Part shown: in pieces, positions 25,410 through 33,611 of the stretch
How the letters are laid out: each line of letters starts with the position of its first letter
Position numbering within the stretch: position 1 is the stretch's first letter
Source of the DNA: CAYJLW01 sp964370965
GTDB lineage: Bacteria > Actinomycetota > Acidimicrobiia > UBA2766
Assembly: GCA_964370965.1 (NCBI GenBank)
Contig: CAYJLW010000013.1
Location: forward strand, 12,433-76,432
DNA length: 64,000 nt
Direction of reading: 5' to 3'
Made by a program: the position numbers and the translations under genes
Notes under the pieces: generated by a model
Seen by the model: the letters and a program-made list of their open reading frames with translations, nothing else
Told to the model about the DNA's origin: nothing
Databases searched by the model: none

Positions 25410-27110
25410 ATGGAGGAGCGCTTCGACTTCGTCATCGTCGGGGGCGGCCACAACGGCACCACGATGGCGGCCTACCTGGCCAAGTCAGGGGCGTCGGTCT
25501 GCGTCGTGGAGGCGAGACCGGAGTGCGCCGGGGGCCAGGAGAACACCGAGCCCGTCCCCGGCTTCCGCATCGACCCGCACGCCACGTACCTGTACGGCGG
25601 CGCCGCCCCCGGCTTCGAGCAACTCGAGCTCGCCAAGTACGGGTTCCGTTTCGTCCCCTACCGCTCCATGTTCGGCTTCGTCACCTCCGACGGCGCCGCC
25701 GTCAACTCCGGGAGCCGCTGGGACCAGAACATCGGCATGGAGTCCCTCACCGCCGTCGCCGGCGCCGAGGTCGCCCAGCGCCGTTTCATGATGGACAACA
25801 TGCCCATCGAGGTCATGCGCGACTTCCTGCGGGCCATGTTCTGGACGGCGCCCTACCCCGCCGAGATGGAGTTCGAGGCCATCGACCTCCCCTGGGCGCA
25901 GTACCTGAAGAAGGCCCTCAACGGCGCCTTCTCGGAACGCTGGCTCGAGATGTCCCTCATCGAGTTCATGGACGAGGCCTACGGCTACGAACCCATGAAG
26001 GTCGCCCAGGCGATGGCCTCCTGGTACTCCGGCGCCCACCCCACCTGGGAAGGCCAGGCGCTCCCCTCACTGGGGGGCGCCATGCTCGCCGGCTACGCGT
26101 CCGGCTCCCCGCGGGGCGGCATGCACGCCTACGCCCACGCGATCATCCGCTGCGCGCTCGCCCACGGCGCCCGCATCATCACGAACTCCGAGGTCGAGGA
26201 GATCGTCGTCCAGAACGGCCGCGCCGTGGGCGTCCGCCTGGGCGAGGACTCCGCCTTCCCCGAGAAGGTCATCTGGGCGGACAAGGGCGTCATCTCCGGC
26301 GTCGACGTCAACCAGACGTTCCTGCGCCTCATCGGCAAGAGGCACGTCGACGCCGGCTTCTACCAGCGGGTGAGCGACGTGAACTTCAAGGGCGGGAGCC
26401 TCTACGTGCTCTCCGTCGCCTGCCGGGAGCTCCCCCGCTACCACGGCAACCCCGACTACTTCCGCGACGAGGTCTACCCCTCCTGCGTGGTCTGGCCCTC
26501 GGACTCCTACGAGAACCTCTACGCCCAGACCGAGGACGTCTACAGCCGCAAGGTCGTGCCGGAGCTCACCAAGGAGCACCTCACGATGATGGTCATCACC
26601 CACGACCCCTACGACCCCACGCGCACACCCGAAGGCCACCACCTCCTCTCCCCCATCTACCTCCAGATCCCCCCCACGCACTACGACGTCGCGGGGCCCG
26701 AGGGCCTGAACAAGGTCAAGGACCAGGTCACCAAGGCCGTCCTCGACCTCCTGGAAGAGGGCGCCCCGAACATGACCTCGGACAACATCGAGCACATCTG
26801 GGTGAACACCCCGTACGACTCGGAGTTCCGCAACGCCGGCATGGTGGCGGGGAACTGGTACGGCGCCCGCCAGTCCGCCGACCAGTGGTTCCACACCCGA
26901 CCGCTCCCGGAGCTCTCCCGCTACCGGACGCCCATCGAGAGCCTCTACCTGTGCAACCACACCTCCCACCCCGGTGGCCTCTGCCTCATGGCGGTGCCGT
27001 ACAACCTCATGCACATCCTCATCGAGGACGACCTCGTGGCGCCCGGCTCGTGGTGGTACCCGTCGCCGTGGCACGTGACCGAAAACGGCAAGCAGCTCCA
27101 GGAGGCGTGA
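25410..27110 (+). CDS. COG1233 phytoene-desaturase-like FAD oxidoreductase (paralogue C)
   Basis: 566 residues. N-terminal FVIVGGGHNGTTMAAYLA with VVEARPECAGGQ; the usual GGG after the acidic strand is AGGQ, and the C-terminal flavin contact is LYLCNHTSHPGGLCLM with Asn in place of Gly. It is the most divergent of the four paralogues in the window. The middle is rich in Trp and Tyr (DNMPIEVMRDFLRAMFW, SWYSGAHPTWEGQ), suggesting a large hydrophobic or aromatic substrate pocket. Separated by four bases from paralogue D, so the two are surely co-translated. Substrate unknown. Confidence 0.83.
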   Translation: MEERFDFVIVGGGHNGTTMAAYLAKSGASVCVVEARPECAGGQENTEPVPGFRIDPHATYLYGGAAPGFEQLELAKYGFRFVPYRSMFGFVTSDGAAVNSGSRWDQNIGMESLTAVAGAEVAQRRFMMDNMPIEVMRDFLRAMFWTAPYPAEMEFEAIDLPWAQYLKKALNGAFSERWLEMSLIEFMDEAYGYEPMKVAQAMASWYSGAHPTWEGQALPSLGGAMLAGYASGSPRGGMHAYAHAIIRCALAHGARIITNSEVEEIVVQNGRAVGVRLGEDSAFPEKVIWADKGVISGVDVNQTFLRLIGKRHVDAGFYQRVSDVNFKGGSLYVLSVACRELPRYHGNPDYFRDEVYPSCVVWPSDSYENLYAQTEDVYSRKVVPELTKEHLTMMVITHDPYDPTRTPEGHHLLSPIYLQIPPTHYDVAGPEGLNKVKDQVTKAVLDLLEEGAPNMTSDNIEHIWVNTPYDSEFRNAGMVAGNWYGARQSADQWFHTRPLPELSRYRTPIESLYLCNHTSHPGGLCLMAVPYNLMHILIEDDLVAPGSWWYPSPWHVTENGKQLQEA

Positions 27111-27114
27111 GACC

Positions 27115-28830
27115 GTGACCCGTCAGACCTACGAAGTGCAGGTTCCTCCCGAAGAGCGCATCCTCGACGAGTTCCCGGAGCGCTCCGAGTTCGACGTAGT
27201 CGTCGTGGGTGGGGGCCCGAACGGCCTCATGACCGCCGCCTACCTCGCCCGTGCCGGACTGCGCACCGTCGTCGTGGAGCGCCGCCACGAGATCGGCGGC
27301 GGCCTCGCCACGGAAGAGGTCCTCTTCCCCGGCTACTACACCAACGTCCACGCCGTCTATCACATGATGACGGACTTCATGCCCCTGTTCCGGGACTTCG
27401 ACTTCGCCAAGCACGGCCTCACGTTCGTGAAGCCCAACGCCCAGACGGCGGCGGTCTTCCCCGACGGCAAGAGCCTGCTCCTCTGCAACCAGCTCGAGGA
27501 CACCAAGGACTCCATCGCGAAGTTCTCCCGCCAGGACGCCATCAACTTCGGCAAGGTCATGCGCACCTGGCGCAAGGTCGTCGACGAAGTCGTGGGGCCC
27601 GCCACCTACGTGCCGCCCGTGGCCCCGATAGACATGATCGAGGCGTTCGAGCGCACCGAAACCGGCCGTGAGACGCTGCGCCTCACGGAGATGTCCCCCG
27701 TCGAGATCATCGACGAGATCTTCACCGACGACCGCGTGAAGATGACGATGCTGTACGCCGCCTGCATGTGGGGCCTGGACCCGACCGACACCGGCCTCGG
27801 GTTCATGGTGCCCCTGCTCATCGACCGCACGATGAACAAGGCGATCGCCTATGGCGGCTCCCACAAGCTCGCCGGAGCCCTCTCCCGCGAGATCCACAAG
27901 GCCGGCGGCCTCGTCGTCGACAACGCCGAGGTCACCCGGATCATCGTCGAGGGCGGCGCCGCCGTCGGCGTGGAGACGTTCGACGGGCGCGAGATCCGGG
28001 CGAAGGCCGTGGTCTCCAGCCTCGACCCGCAGACCAACTTCCTCCGCCTCCTCGAGCGCGACCAGGTGCCCGCCGACCTCGTCACCCGCGCCGAGGGTTG
28101 GGAGTGGGACAAGTGGTCCTTCTTCACGGTCTCCCTCGCCATGACCGAGGCGCCCAAGTACGTCACCGACGACCCCTGGGTGAACAAGGCGTTCATGACG
28201 ATCCTGGGCTTCGACTCCACCGAGGCTCTCCTGGCGCACTGGGACGGCGTCCTGAACAACCGCCTCGGCCCCGGTCTCGGCGGTCACGCCACCACCGAGA
28301 CCCTCTACGACCCCACCCTGTCGCGGGTGCAGAGCGGGTCGCCGCACCCGTGGGCCGAGGAACCGCCGGCAGCCAAGGGGCCCCGCCACCACGTGGCGTT
28401 CCTGCAGATGCACGCCCCCTACGACCTCGAGGGGGGCTGGAAGCAGCGTCACGACGCCCTCGTCGAGGAGACCATCGAGACCTGGGGGCGCTACGCCCCG
28501 AACGTCAAGGCCGAGAACATCCTCATCCGCTCCGGCGAGTCGCCCCTCGACATCGAGCGGCGCATGCCGAACATGGTGCGGGGTTCCATCAAGCACGGCG
28601 ACTACAACTCGCTGCAGATGGGCGTGTTCCGTCCCGACGACTCCTGCGTGGGCGGCCGCAGCCCGATCCAGGGCCTCTACCTCTGCGGCGCCTCCAACTA
28701 CCCGGGCGGCCTCGTCATCGGGGGGTCCGGCTACATCGCCGCCAACACCGTGGCCGAGGACCTCGGCGTCGAGAAGTGGTGGACCCCGCCCCGGCACGTG
28801 GCCCGCTTCGAGGAGACGTACATGTCATGA
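27115..28830 (+). CDS. COG1233 phytoene-desaturase-like FAD oxidoreductase (paralogue D)
   Basis: 571 residues from a GTG. Unlike A-C it has an extra 30-residue N-terminal segment before VVVVGGGPNGLMTAAYLARA. VVERRHEIGGGLATEEV and the C-terminal LYLCGASNYPGGLVIGGSG keep both flavin contacts. Its mid-region resembles paralogues A and B more than C. The stop overlaps the start of the small downstream gene (ATGA). Tandem with C, this repeats the two-flavoenzyme-plus-small-partner layout of the first cluster. Confidence 0.85.
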   Translation: MTRQTYEVQVPPEERILDEFPERSEFDVVVVGGGPNGLMTAAYLARAGLRTVVVERRHEIGGGLATEEVLFPGYYTNVHAVYHMMTDFMPLFRDFDFAKHGLTFVKPNAQTAAVFPDGKSLLLCNQLEDTKDSIAKFSRQDAINFGKVMRTWRKVVDEVVGPATYVPPVAPIDMIEAFERTETGRETLRLTEMSPVEIIDEIFTDDRVKMTMLYAACMWGLDPTDTGLGFMVPLLIDRTMNKAIAYGGSHKLAGALSREIHKAGGLVVDNAEVTRIIVEGGAAVGVETFDGREIRAKAVVSSLDPQTNFLRLLERDQVPADLVTRAEGWEWDKWSFFTVSLAMTEAPKYVTDDPWVNKAFMTILGFDSTEALLAHWDGVLNNRLGPGLGGHATTETLYDPTLSRVQSGSPHPWAEEPPAAKGPRHHVAFLQMHAPYDLEGGWKQRHDALVEETIETWGRYAPNVKAENILIRSGESPLDIERRMPNMVRGSIKHGDYNSLQMGVFRPDDSCVGGRSPIQGLYLCGASNYPGGLVIGGSGYIAANTVAEDLGVEKWWTPPRHVARFEETYMS

Positions 28831-29339
28831 GGCTCAAGTCCCGCGGCCTGGGCCGCAAAGAGCTCGTGATGGACTTCCGCGAATACGACGTCGTCGCCGA
28901 CGGCGACGAGATCGTGATCATGGGCACCATCCACGAGCCCGTCCACTGGGATTTCTCGATCCGGGTCTGCGAGGACGACCTCGCCGGGATCATCAACGTG
29001 GCCCTGAAGAAGTCGACGCGGCGTTTCGCCCTGCGGGCGATCTTCCGGCGCGACAAGCGCCACCACTGGAACACCGACCGCGCCCGGCGAGTCGTCCTCG
29101 CCCGCGAGCACAGCCTGGACCTCGCCCGCAAGGAGGCGAAGGCCGCGCTCCCCGAGGGCGTCGAGGCCGACGCTGCCGAGGCCGCGATCGAGAACGACAA
29201 GGGCGTCCGCAAAGCGAGGAAGAGAGCCGAGAAGGCCCAGCGGAAGTACTCTGCCCAGGAGGAGACCGCCGCGACGGTCGTCGCCCCGGCCCCCGGTGAC
29301 GCCGAGAGCCTCTCGGACGTCGGTTCGGGAGCCGCGTGA
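28827..29339 (+). CDS. hypothetical protein coupled to COG1233 pair
   Basis: 170 residues, family not recognised. Residues 1-85 are a compact, beta-rich-looking domain (YDVVADGDEIVIMGTIHEPVHW, then VCEDDLAGIINVALKK). The C-terminal half is very charged and probably helical or coiled (RKEAKAALPEGVE, RKARKRAEKAQRKY), ending in a flexible tail. No signal peptide or membrane segment. ATGA overlap with paralogue D shows co-translation, so it probably serves the same pathway. Position parallels the SCP2-like genes of the first cluster, but I see no SCP2 similarity. Confidence 0.65.
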   Translation: MRLKSRGLGRKELVMDFREYDVVADGDEIVIMGTIHEPVHWDFSIRVCEDDLAGIINVALKKSTRRFALRAIFRRDKRHHWNTDRARRVVLAREHSLDLARKEAKAALPEGVEADAAEAAIENDKGVRKARKRAEKAQRKYSAQEETAATVVAPAPGDAESLSDVGSGAA

Positions 29340-29495
29340 CGGTGTCGGGCCGTCGTCCCGGCCCCGCCCAGAACCGGCCCCGCTCCCGGGCGGGCCAGGT
29401 GAGCGTGGTGGCGGTGAAGTTGTCGGTGCCCGGGGCGAATCCCTGCGTCTGATACCCGTCGGGATCCCCCCCAAAACGCCCCGGGCTCCGGCTTC

Positions 29496-29520
29496 GGGGG
29501 GGGAGTTCCGCTCCCCCCCC
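29496..29520. terminator. GC-rich hairpin, putative bidirectional terminator
   Basis: GGGGGGGGAG (29496-29505), loop TTCCG, CTCCCCCCCC (29511-29520): a perfect 10-bp stem. It lies between the convergent 3' ends of the COG1233 cluster (plus) and the regulator gene (minus). No T-tract follows, as is common in high-GC actinobacteria. Its G/C runs resemble the tract at 23575-23660. Confidence 0.55.
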
Positions 29521-29534
29521 GGACTCTCACGCCG

Positions 29535-30197
29535 CTACTCGGCGTCCTGGCGTCTCAGACGGAGGACGCAGCCTGCGCGCCTCGGGTCCCGCACTTCGAG
29601 GTCGACGACGGTGACGCCTCCGCCGAGGGCCTCGAGGATGCCCTCGGCCAGGCCGCGGTGGAGAGCGCAGACAGTCTGCGGGTCCTGTGTGGCGGCGCTG
29701 GAGAACGCGCAGCGCTCCAAGACCAGCTCCACCGTGGCGTCCTCACACACCCGGCGACTGGGGGCGAAACCCTGCCGGGCGATCTCGCGTTCCAGGACGT
29801 CCACCGCGTCCCCTGCGGGCCCCCCGGCCCCCGTCGGGCCCGCCGCCCCGGCAGAGCGACCAACCCTGCGGGGGTCCTCTCCCGTGCGGATGATCTCGAG
29901 CAGCCAGCCGGCGAGGCGTTCGTAGGCGTCCGGCCCGCCCCACTGCGCTGCGAGGTCCGGAACAGGCCGGTAGCGCAGGGGAGGCCGGCCCGGCCGGCCG
30001 CCGGACTCGGTCTCCTCGACCAGGAGGTCCGCGGCCACGAGACAGGCCAGGTGCTGGCGCACGGCGTTGTGGTTGAGGCCCACGAGCTCGGTGAGGGCGG
30101 CGACCCCGACCGGCTCGGGCGACTCGAGAATGTGACGGTAGATGAGGTGACGCGTGGGATTGCCGAGCGCCCGGGCCTGCTCCTGCAGCGTGCTCAC
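29535..30197 (-). CDS. winged-helix regulator with SufR-like cysteine cluster
   Basis: 220 residues from the GTG at 30197. Residues about 5-65 form an ArsR/DeoR-like winged helix (ALGNPTRHLIYRHILES, LVGLNHNAVRQHLACLV). The C-terminal part has Cys151, Cys163, Cys177 and Cys210 (spacing x11, x13, x32); the first three strongly recall the C-terminal cysteine pattern of SufR, which binds a [4Fe-4S] cluster. This suggests a redox-, iron- or NO-responsive repressor; it is inference. Last gene of a five-gene operon, its start overlapping the preceding stop (GTGA). The inverted repeat at 33506-33533 before the operon is the obvious candidate target. Confidence 0.7.
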   Translation of the reverse strand: MSTLQEQARALGNPTRHLIYRHILESPEPVGVAALTELVGLNHNAVRQHLACLVAADLLVEETESGGRPGRPPLRYRPVPDLAAQWGGPDAYERLAGWLLEIIRTGEDPRRVGRSAGAAGPTGAGGPAGDAVDVLEREIARQGFAPSRRVCEDATVELVLERCAFSSAATQDPQTVCALHRGLAEGILEALGGGVTVVDLEVRDPRRAGCVLRLRRQDAE

Positions 30198-31423
30198 GGC
30201 GCCTCCCCCGCCGGCACCCCGCGAGCGGGCACCCGCTCCCCCCGGCCGGCCAAGAGAAGGCCGAGCCGGACTCCCGTGTCTGCCACCCACAGCCCCGTCA
30301 CGACCCACGCCGCCACGCCGGCGCCCGCGGCCCATGCCACAGCAGCCACGTTCGCCGCCGCGAGGCCCGGCCAGCTCCGGGTGAGGCGGAATCCGGCCCC
30401 CAGCCGCTCGTGGCCCCCGCCCCGCAGCACGGGCCCCAGGTAGGCGAGGGCGCCCGCCAGGATCTGGCCGTAGCCCCCGACGAGGAGACATCCCAAGATC
30501 CTCGGGTCCGCTACCGGTCGCCCCGCCCCTGCGCGGGCCCCCGCCCACACGACAGCGCCCGCCCACCACGCCGTCCCGGCGAGGATCTGCACCAAGCGGG
30601 GTCCTGCCCAGCGGATCTGCTTCCCGCCCAGGCGGGGGAGGATCCCCGCCGTGGCGACCACGCCGGCGCCATAGGCGAACAGCCCGGCCGCCGCGAGGCC
30701 GCCGTTCCCGGCCAGGGCGCCCCCGGCCGCCAGGGCGCCGCCGGCGGCGAGGGTGCCGAGGAGAGCGCCCCGGTTCCGGGGAGTGGCCCGGGGACTGGGC
30801 TTCACGCGCGCCTCCGTAGCCGTGAAGAACGGCAGCGTGCCCGCCACCACAAGGCCCACGAGGCCGAGCAGGTTGAGGATGAGGTGGCCGTCACGGACGG
30901 CGTCGGTGCCCCGGACCGCCCCTGTCGCCACGAGGATCCCGACCGCGCAACCCGCGACCCCGAAGAGGACCGCTGTCTCATAGAACAGGGCCGACGGGCG
31001 GAAGCGGTCCGCCACGCCGTTCGCCACCGTCCAGCGCACCATTCCCGCCCAGAGGACGAGAGCGCCGACGACCAGGGCCCCCGAGACACCCGCGAGCGCC
31101 GGCAAGCGGAGCTCCCGGGCGAGGAGGAGACCGCCGGCGCCGCCGGCGAGCAGCCAGCGCTGCGTGGCCGCCAGGGCGCCGGGGGGAGCGGGGCCCGCCG
31201 ACCAGGTGACCGCAAAGAGGAGGCCGGCACCGGATATCGCCAGCAGGAGCGCCCCCACGCCAAAGACGTGCACCGGTGCCCAGGGACCGGTGCGATGAGG
31301 GACCGCGGCAACGACGGGAGTGGCCGCCACGAAGGCGACGGCGACGAGCAGGGTGGCGCGGGCCTGACCCTGGGCGCGCACGACGCGACCGGCGTCGGCG
31401 CCATCCCGTCGGTCGCCGGCCAC
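30194..31423 (-). CDS. polytopic membrane protein, function unknown
   Basis: 409 residues, mostly hydrophobic with about 10-12 predicted membrane segments (for example ATLLVAVAFVAATPVVAAV, GALLLAISGAGLLFAVTW, LILNLLGLVGLVVAGTLPFF). Scattered histidines (PHRTGPWAPVHVFG, DGHLILNL) are compatible with heme or metal binding but no standard motif is complete. The region between segments contains a basic loop EARVKPSPRATPRNR. GTG start eight bases after the DUF59 gene. It may pair with the heme-copper-oxidase-like protein two genes upstream. Not assignable to a known family by eye. Confidence 0.6.
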   Translation of the reverse strand: MAGDRRDGADAGRVVRAQGQARATLLVAVAFVAATPVVAAVPHRTGPWAPVHVFGVGALLLAISGAGLLFAVTWSAGPAPPGALAATQRWLLAGGAGGLLLARELRLPALAGVSGALVVGALVLWAGMVRWTVANGVADRFRPSALFYETAVLFGVAGCAVGILVATGAVRGTDAVRDGHLILNLLGLVGLVVAGTLPFFTATEARVKPSPRATPRNRGALLGTLAAGGALAAGGALAGNGGLAAAGLFAYGAGVVATAGILPRLGGKQIRWAGPRLVQILAGTAWWAGAVVWAGARAGAGRPVADPRILGCLLVGGYGQILAGALAYLGPVLRGGGHERLGAGFRLTRSWPGLAAANVAAVAWAAGAGVAAWVVTGLWVADTGVRLGLLLAGRGERVPARGVPAGEAP

Positions 31424-31431
31424 AGCCGACC

Positions 31432-31755
31432 CTACCGGCGGAATCCGAGCGTGGCGGCGGCCTCTTCCTCCATGCGCTCGGGGGTCCAGGGTGGGTCCCA
31501 GACGACGTTCATCTCGACGCCCCCGGGCGCGGCGTCACCGAGGGACTGCGTGACCACGGCCTTGGCCTGCTCGGGCAGGCTGTCGGCGATCGGACACCCC
31601 GGCGTGGTCAGGGTCATGTCGATCACGACCTTGTCGTCTTCGGCGCGAATGTCGTAGACGAGACCCAGAGCGACGACGTCGAGGCCGAGCTCCGGGTCGT
31701 AGACGAGGCGGAGCGCCTCTCGGGCGCGCTCGACGAGGTCGGGCGTGGTGCTCAT
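31432..31755 (-). CDS. DUF59/SufT-like metal-sulfur cluster assembly factor
   Basis: 107 residues. LVYDPELGLDVVALGLVYDI and VVIDMTLTTPGCPIADSLPEQAKAV (the TTPGCP cysteine) are the hallmark of the MIP18/DUF59 family, which includes SufT and PaaD and helps mature Fe-S proteins. The C-terminal WDPPWTPERM is also typical. Its place in an operon with a SufR-like regulator and redox-looking membrane proteins supports a role in supplying or repairing Fe-S clusters in that system. ATG overlaps the upstream stop by 4 bp. Confidence 0.85.
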   Translation of the reverse strand: MSTTPDLVERAREALRLVYDPELGLDVVALGLVYDIRAEDDKVVIDMTLTTPGCPIADSLPEQAKAVVTQSLGDAAPGGVEMNVVWDPPWTPERMEEEAAATLGFRR

Positions 31756-33134
31756 CGTTCCTCCTGGGCGGTCACGGGTGTCGCAAGGGCGGGTATGTCG
31801 AGGACTGTGGCGCTGCGGCCTGCCCGGCGGGGGCCGAATCCCAGGTTGGAGAGGGCGAGGACCCCTGTGAGCGAGAGCAGGAGGCCGCCCGCCGCAAACG
31901 CCCAGGAGGTCGCCGCGGCCGCCCCCGCGAGCAGGAACCCCACTCCGAGCGTCATGGACGCGAGTGTGAGGCGGGCCACCCGGCCGTCGAAGAGATCGGC
32001 GAAGAGGAGGGGCTTTCCGTCGGGACGCATGAGGAAGCCCCTTTCCCGGAGCTTCGTCCAAGAGATGAACGGGACGATCTTGTGGGCGTGGCCGACGACG
32101 GCGAGGCCGAGCCAGCCGAAGAGGCCCAGCACCTCCACGGTGAGGAGGCGCTGGCGGGCGGTGACGGTGACGGGGGCGAGGGCGCCCACGACCCCTGCCG
32201 CCACGGCGACGAGCAGGGAGAGGGCCGAGGCGAAGATGAAGGCGTGGAGGAGCTCCAGGGGCCGGCGGCGGTTGCGCACGTACGCCGCGAGGGCGCCGAG
32301 ATGACATGCCAGACCCGCGGCCACCCCCAGGCCACCGAGGACGCAGAGCCACCGCCACTGCAAGAGGAGTCCGCCCACCAACAGGGTGACGCCGGTAGCG
32401 GCCAGCCAGATCCCCCACCGCGCCGGGCTCCTCTCGACATGGGCGAGAAGGAACATCGGCCAGAGCTTCTCGGCCACGGCCATGTAGGTGATCCCCAGCC
32501 AGCCGAGGAGGCCGAGGTGGGCGTGGGCGAGGATGCGCACCGGGAGCAGGGAGAACCAGCCGGTGTCGAGGTCGAGGGCGTAGACGACGCCGAAGCCGGC
32601 AGTTGTCACGAGGAACGCGAGGGAGAGGCGGATCCCGACGATCGGGGTTCCCTTGCCCCGGCCCGCCAGAGGTCGCGAGAGGTTCCAGACCATGAGGAGG
32701 ATCGCCGTCCAGGCCAGCGCCCCGGCCGTGGCCGCCAGCCAGAGGACACCCCACTCCAGCGAGCCGGCGAGAACCCAGACGGACGGGACGAAGAGCGCCG
32801 CCGAGACCCCGGCGACACGGACCGACCGCAGGGGTGCCATGCCGATGACGGGTGAGAACTGGTGGAGTGCTCCCAGCACGGAGGTCGTGAGGAAGGCGAG
32901 CATGCTCAGGTGGAAGACGCCCGCCACCCGCATCGACGTGGGTGCGGTCACGGCCCGGGAGGCGACCTCGGCGAGGCCGATCCCCCCCACGACGAGGCCC
33001 ACAGCGCCCGCGGCCAGGAATGTGAGGGGGACGCGGGCGGGGGGGATCGCAGGGGACGCGCCCGGGCCGGCCGGCACCCCGGGGGGTGAGGGCGTACCGG
33101 CCGGCGGGGCGAGGGACGGATCGGGTTCGCTCAT
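31752..33134 (-). CDS. heme-copper-oxidase-subunit-I-like membrane protein
   Basis: 460 residues with about 12 membrane segments. Conserved-looking histidines lie in helices: GVFHLSMLAFLTTSVLGALHQ, RILAHAHLGLLGWLG, LLHAFIFASAL and VVGHAHKIVPFISW. This pattern recalls NorB/cbb3-type subunit I relatives, although Cu-site motifs are not clear, so it may be a heme protein without oxidase activity. A proline-rich cytoplasmic N-terminus of about 35 residues precedes the first helix. Overlaps both neighbours by 4 bp. A nitric-oxide- or oxygen-related role is inference from fold and operon. Confidence 0.6.
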   Translation of the reverse strand: MSEPDPSLAPPAGTPSPPGVPAGPGASPAIPPARVPLTFLAAGAVGLVVGGIGLAEVASRAVTAPTSMRVAGVFHLSMLAFLTTSVLGALHQFSPVIGMAPLRSVRVAGVSAALFVPSVWVLAGSLEWGVLWLAATAGALAWTAILLMVWNLSRPLAGRGKGTPIVGIRLSLAFLVTTAGFGVVYALDLDTGWFSLLPVRILAHAHLGLLGWLGITYMAVAEKLWPMFLLAHVERSPARWGIWLAATGVTLLVGGLLLQWRWLCVLGGLGVAAGLACHLGALAAYVRNRRRPLELLHAFIFASALSLLVAVAAGVVGALAPVTVTARQRLLTVEVLGLFGWLGLAVVGHAHKIVPFISWTKLRERGFLMRPDGKPLLFADLFDGRVARLTLASMTLGVGFLLAGAAAATSWAFAAGGLLLSLTGVLALSNLGFGPRRAGRSATVLDIPALATPVTAQEER

Positions 33135-33487
33135 CCGGGGGTCAGGGCCAGGAAGCGCCGCGTGCGGCGGGCGTCTTGCAGGCCTCGGGTCACCTCCTCC
33201 AGGGTGCGGCCCAGAGGCACGTGCTCGAGCAGCCTGCCGAGGGCCTCGTCGTCGACTTCGTCAGAGGCTACTTCTCGTGCGGCGGCCTGGAATCGGGCGG
33301 CGAAGCCGTGGCCGCCGATCTCCCCGATGGTGACCTCGACGCGCTCGCCGTCGGCCACGCCGGCGAGGCGTTCGTCACCGAGGCAGATGAGGCGGTCACC
33401 CTGGGCGGCGTAGCGGGCACTGGCACTGTGGCCGTTGACCCGCAGCGACACGGTGTAGCGGCCCTTCACTTCACTCGGCAACGCCAT
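33131..33487 (-). CDS. small hypothetical protein, first gene of the SufR-like operon
   Basis: 118 residues, soluble, family not recognised. The first about 60 residues look like a small beta domain (KGRYTVSLRVNGHSASARYA, RVEVTIGEIGG), the remainder helical (ARRTRRFLALTPG at the end). It has no cysteines beyond one (LICLGD). Strong promoter-like region with a perfect inverted repeat lies 20-60 bases upstream, and its stop overlaps the heme-copper-like gene (ATGA). As the first gene of the operon it should be made in quantity. Confidence 0.6.
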   Translation of the reverse strand: MALPSEVKGRYTVSLRVNGHSASARYAAQGDRLICLGDERLAGVADGERVEVTIGEIGGHGFAARFQAAAREVASDEVDDEALGRLLEHVPLGRTLEEVTRGLQDARRTRRFLALTPG

Positions 33488-33505
33488 CGTGGGCTCCTGT
33501 CGTGC

Positions 33506-33545
33506 GGTATTTCTAGTAACTAGTAGAAATACCTCACGAGGTCAA
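33506..33545 (-). promoter_or_regulatory. promoter with perfect 10-8-10 inverted repeat operator
   Basis: GGTATTTCTA (33506-33515) and TAGAAATACC (33524-33533) are perfect reverse complements around an 8-base centre. This AT-rich block is unlike anything nearby. On the minus strand TTGACC (33540-33545 complement) would be a -35 box, so the repeat would overlap the spacer and -10 region and block transcription when bound. The regulator encoded at the operon's end is the first candidate to bind it. Confidence 0.7.
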
Positions 33546-33611
33546 GGGCGGCCGGCTCAGCGGCGCCGGGCACTGCGGCCCGCGTCGTGCACACGAGACG
33601 ACGTGTGAGGC

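Noticed and set aside
29496..29520. CRISPR or phage attachment repeat
   Set aside because: A single GC hairpin with no spaced repeat units; a terminator is the simpler reading.
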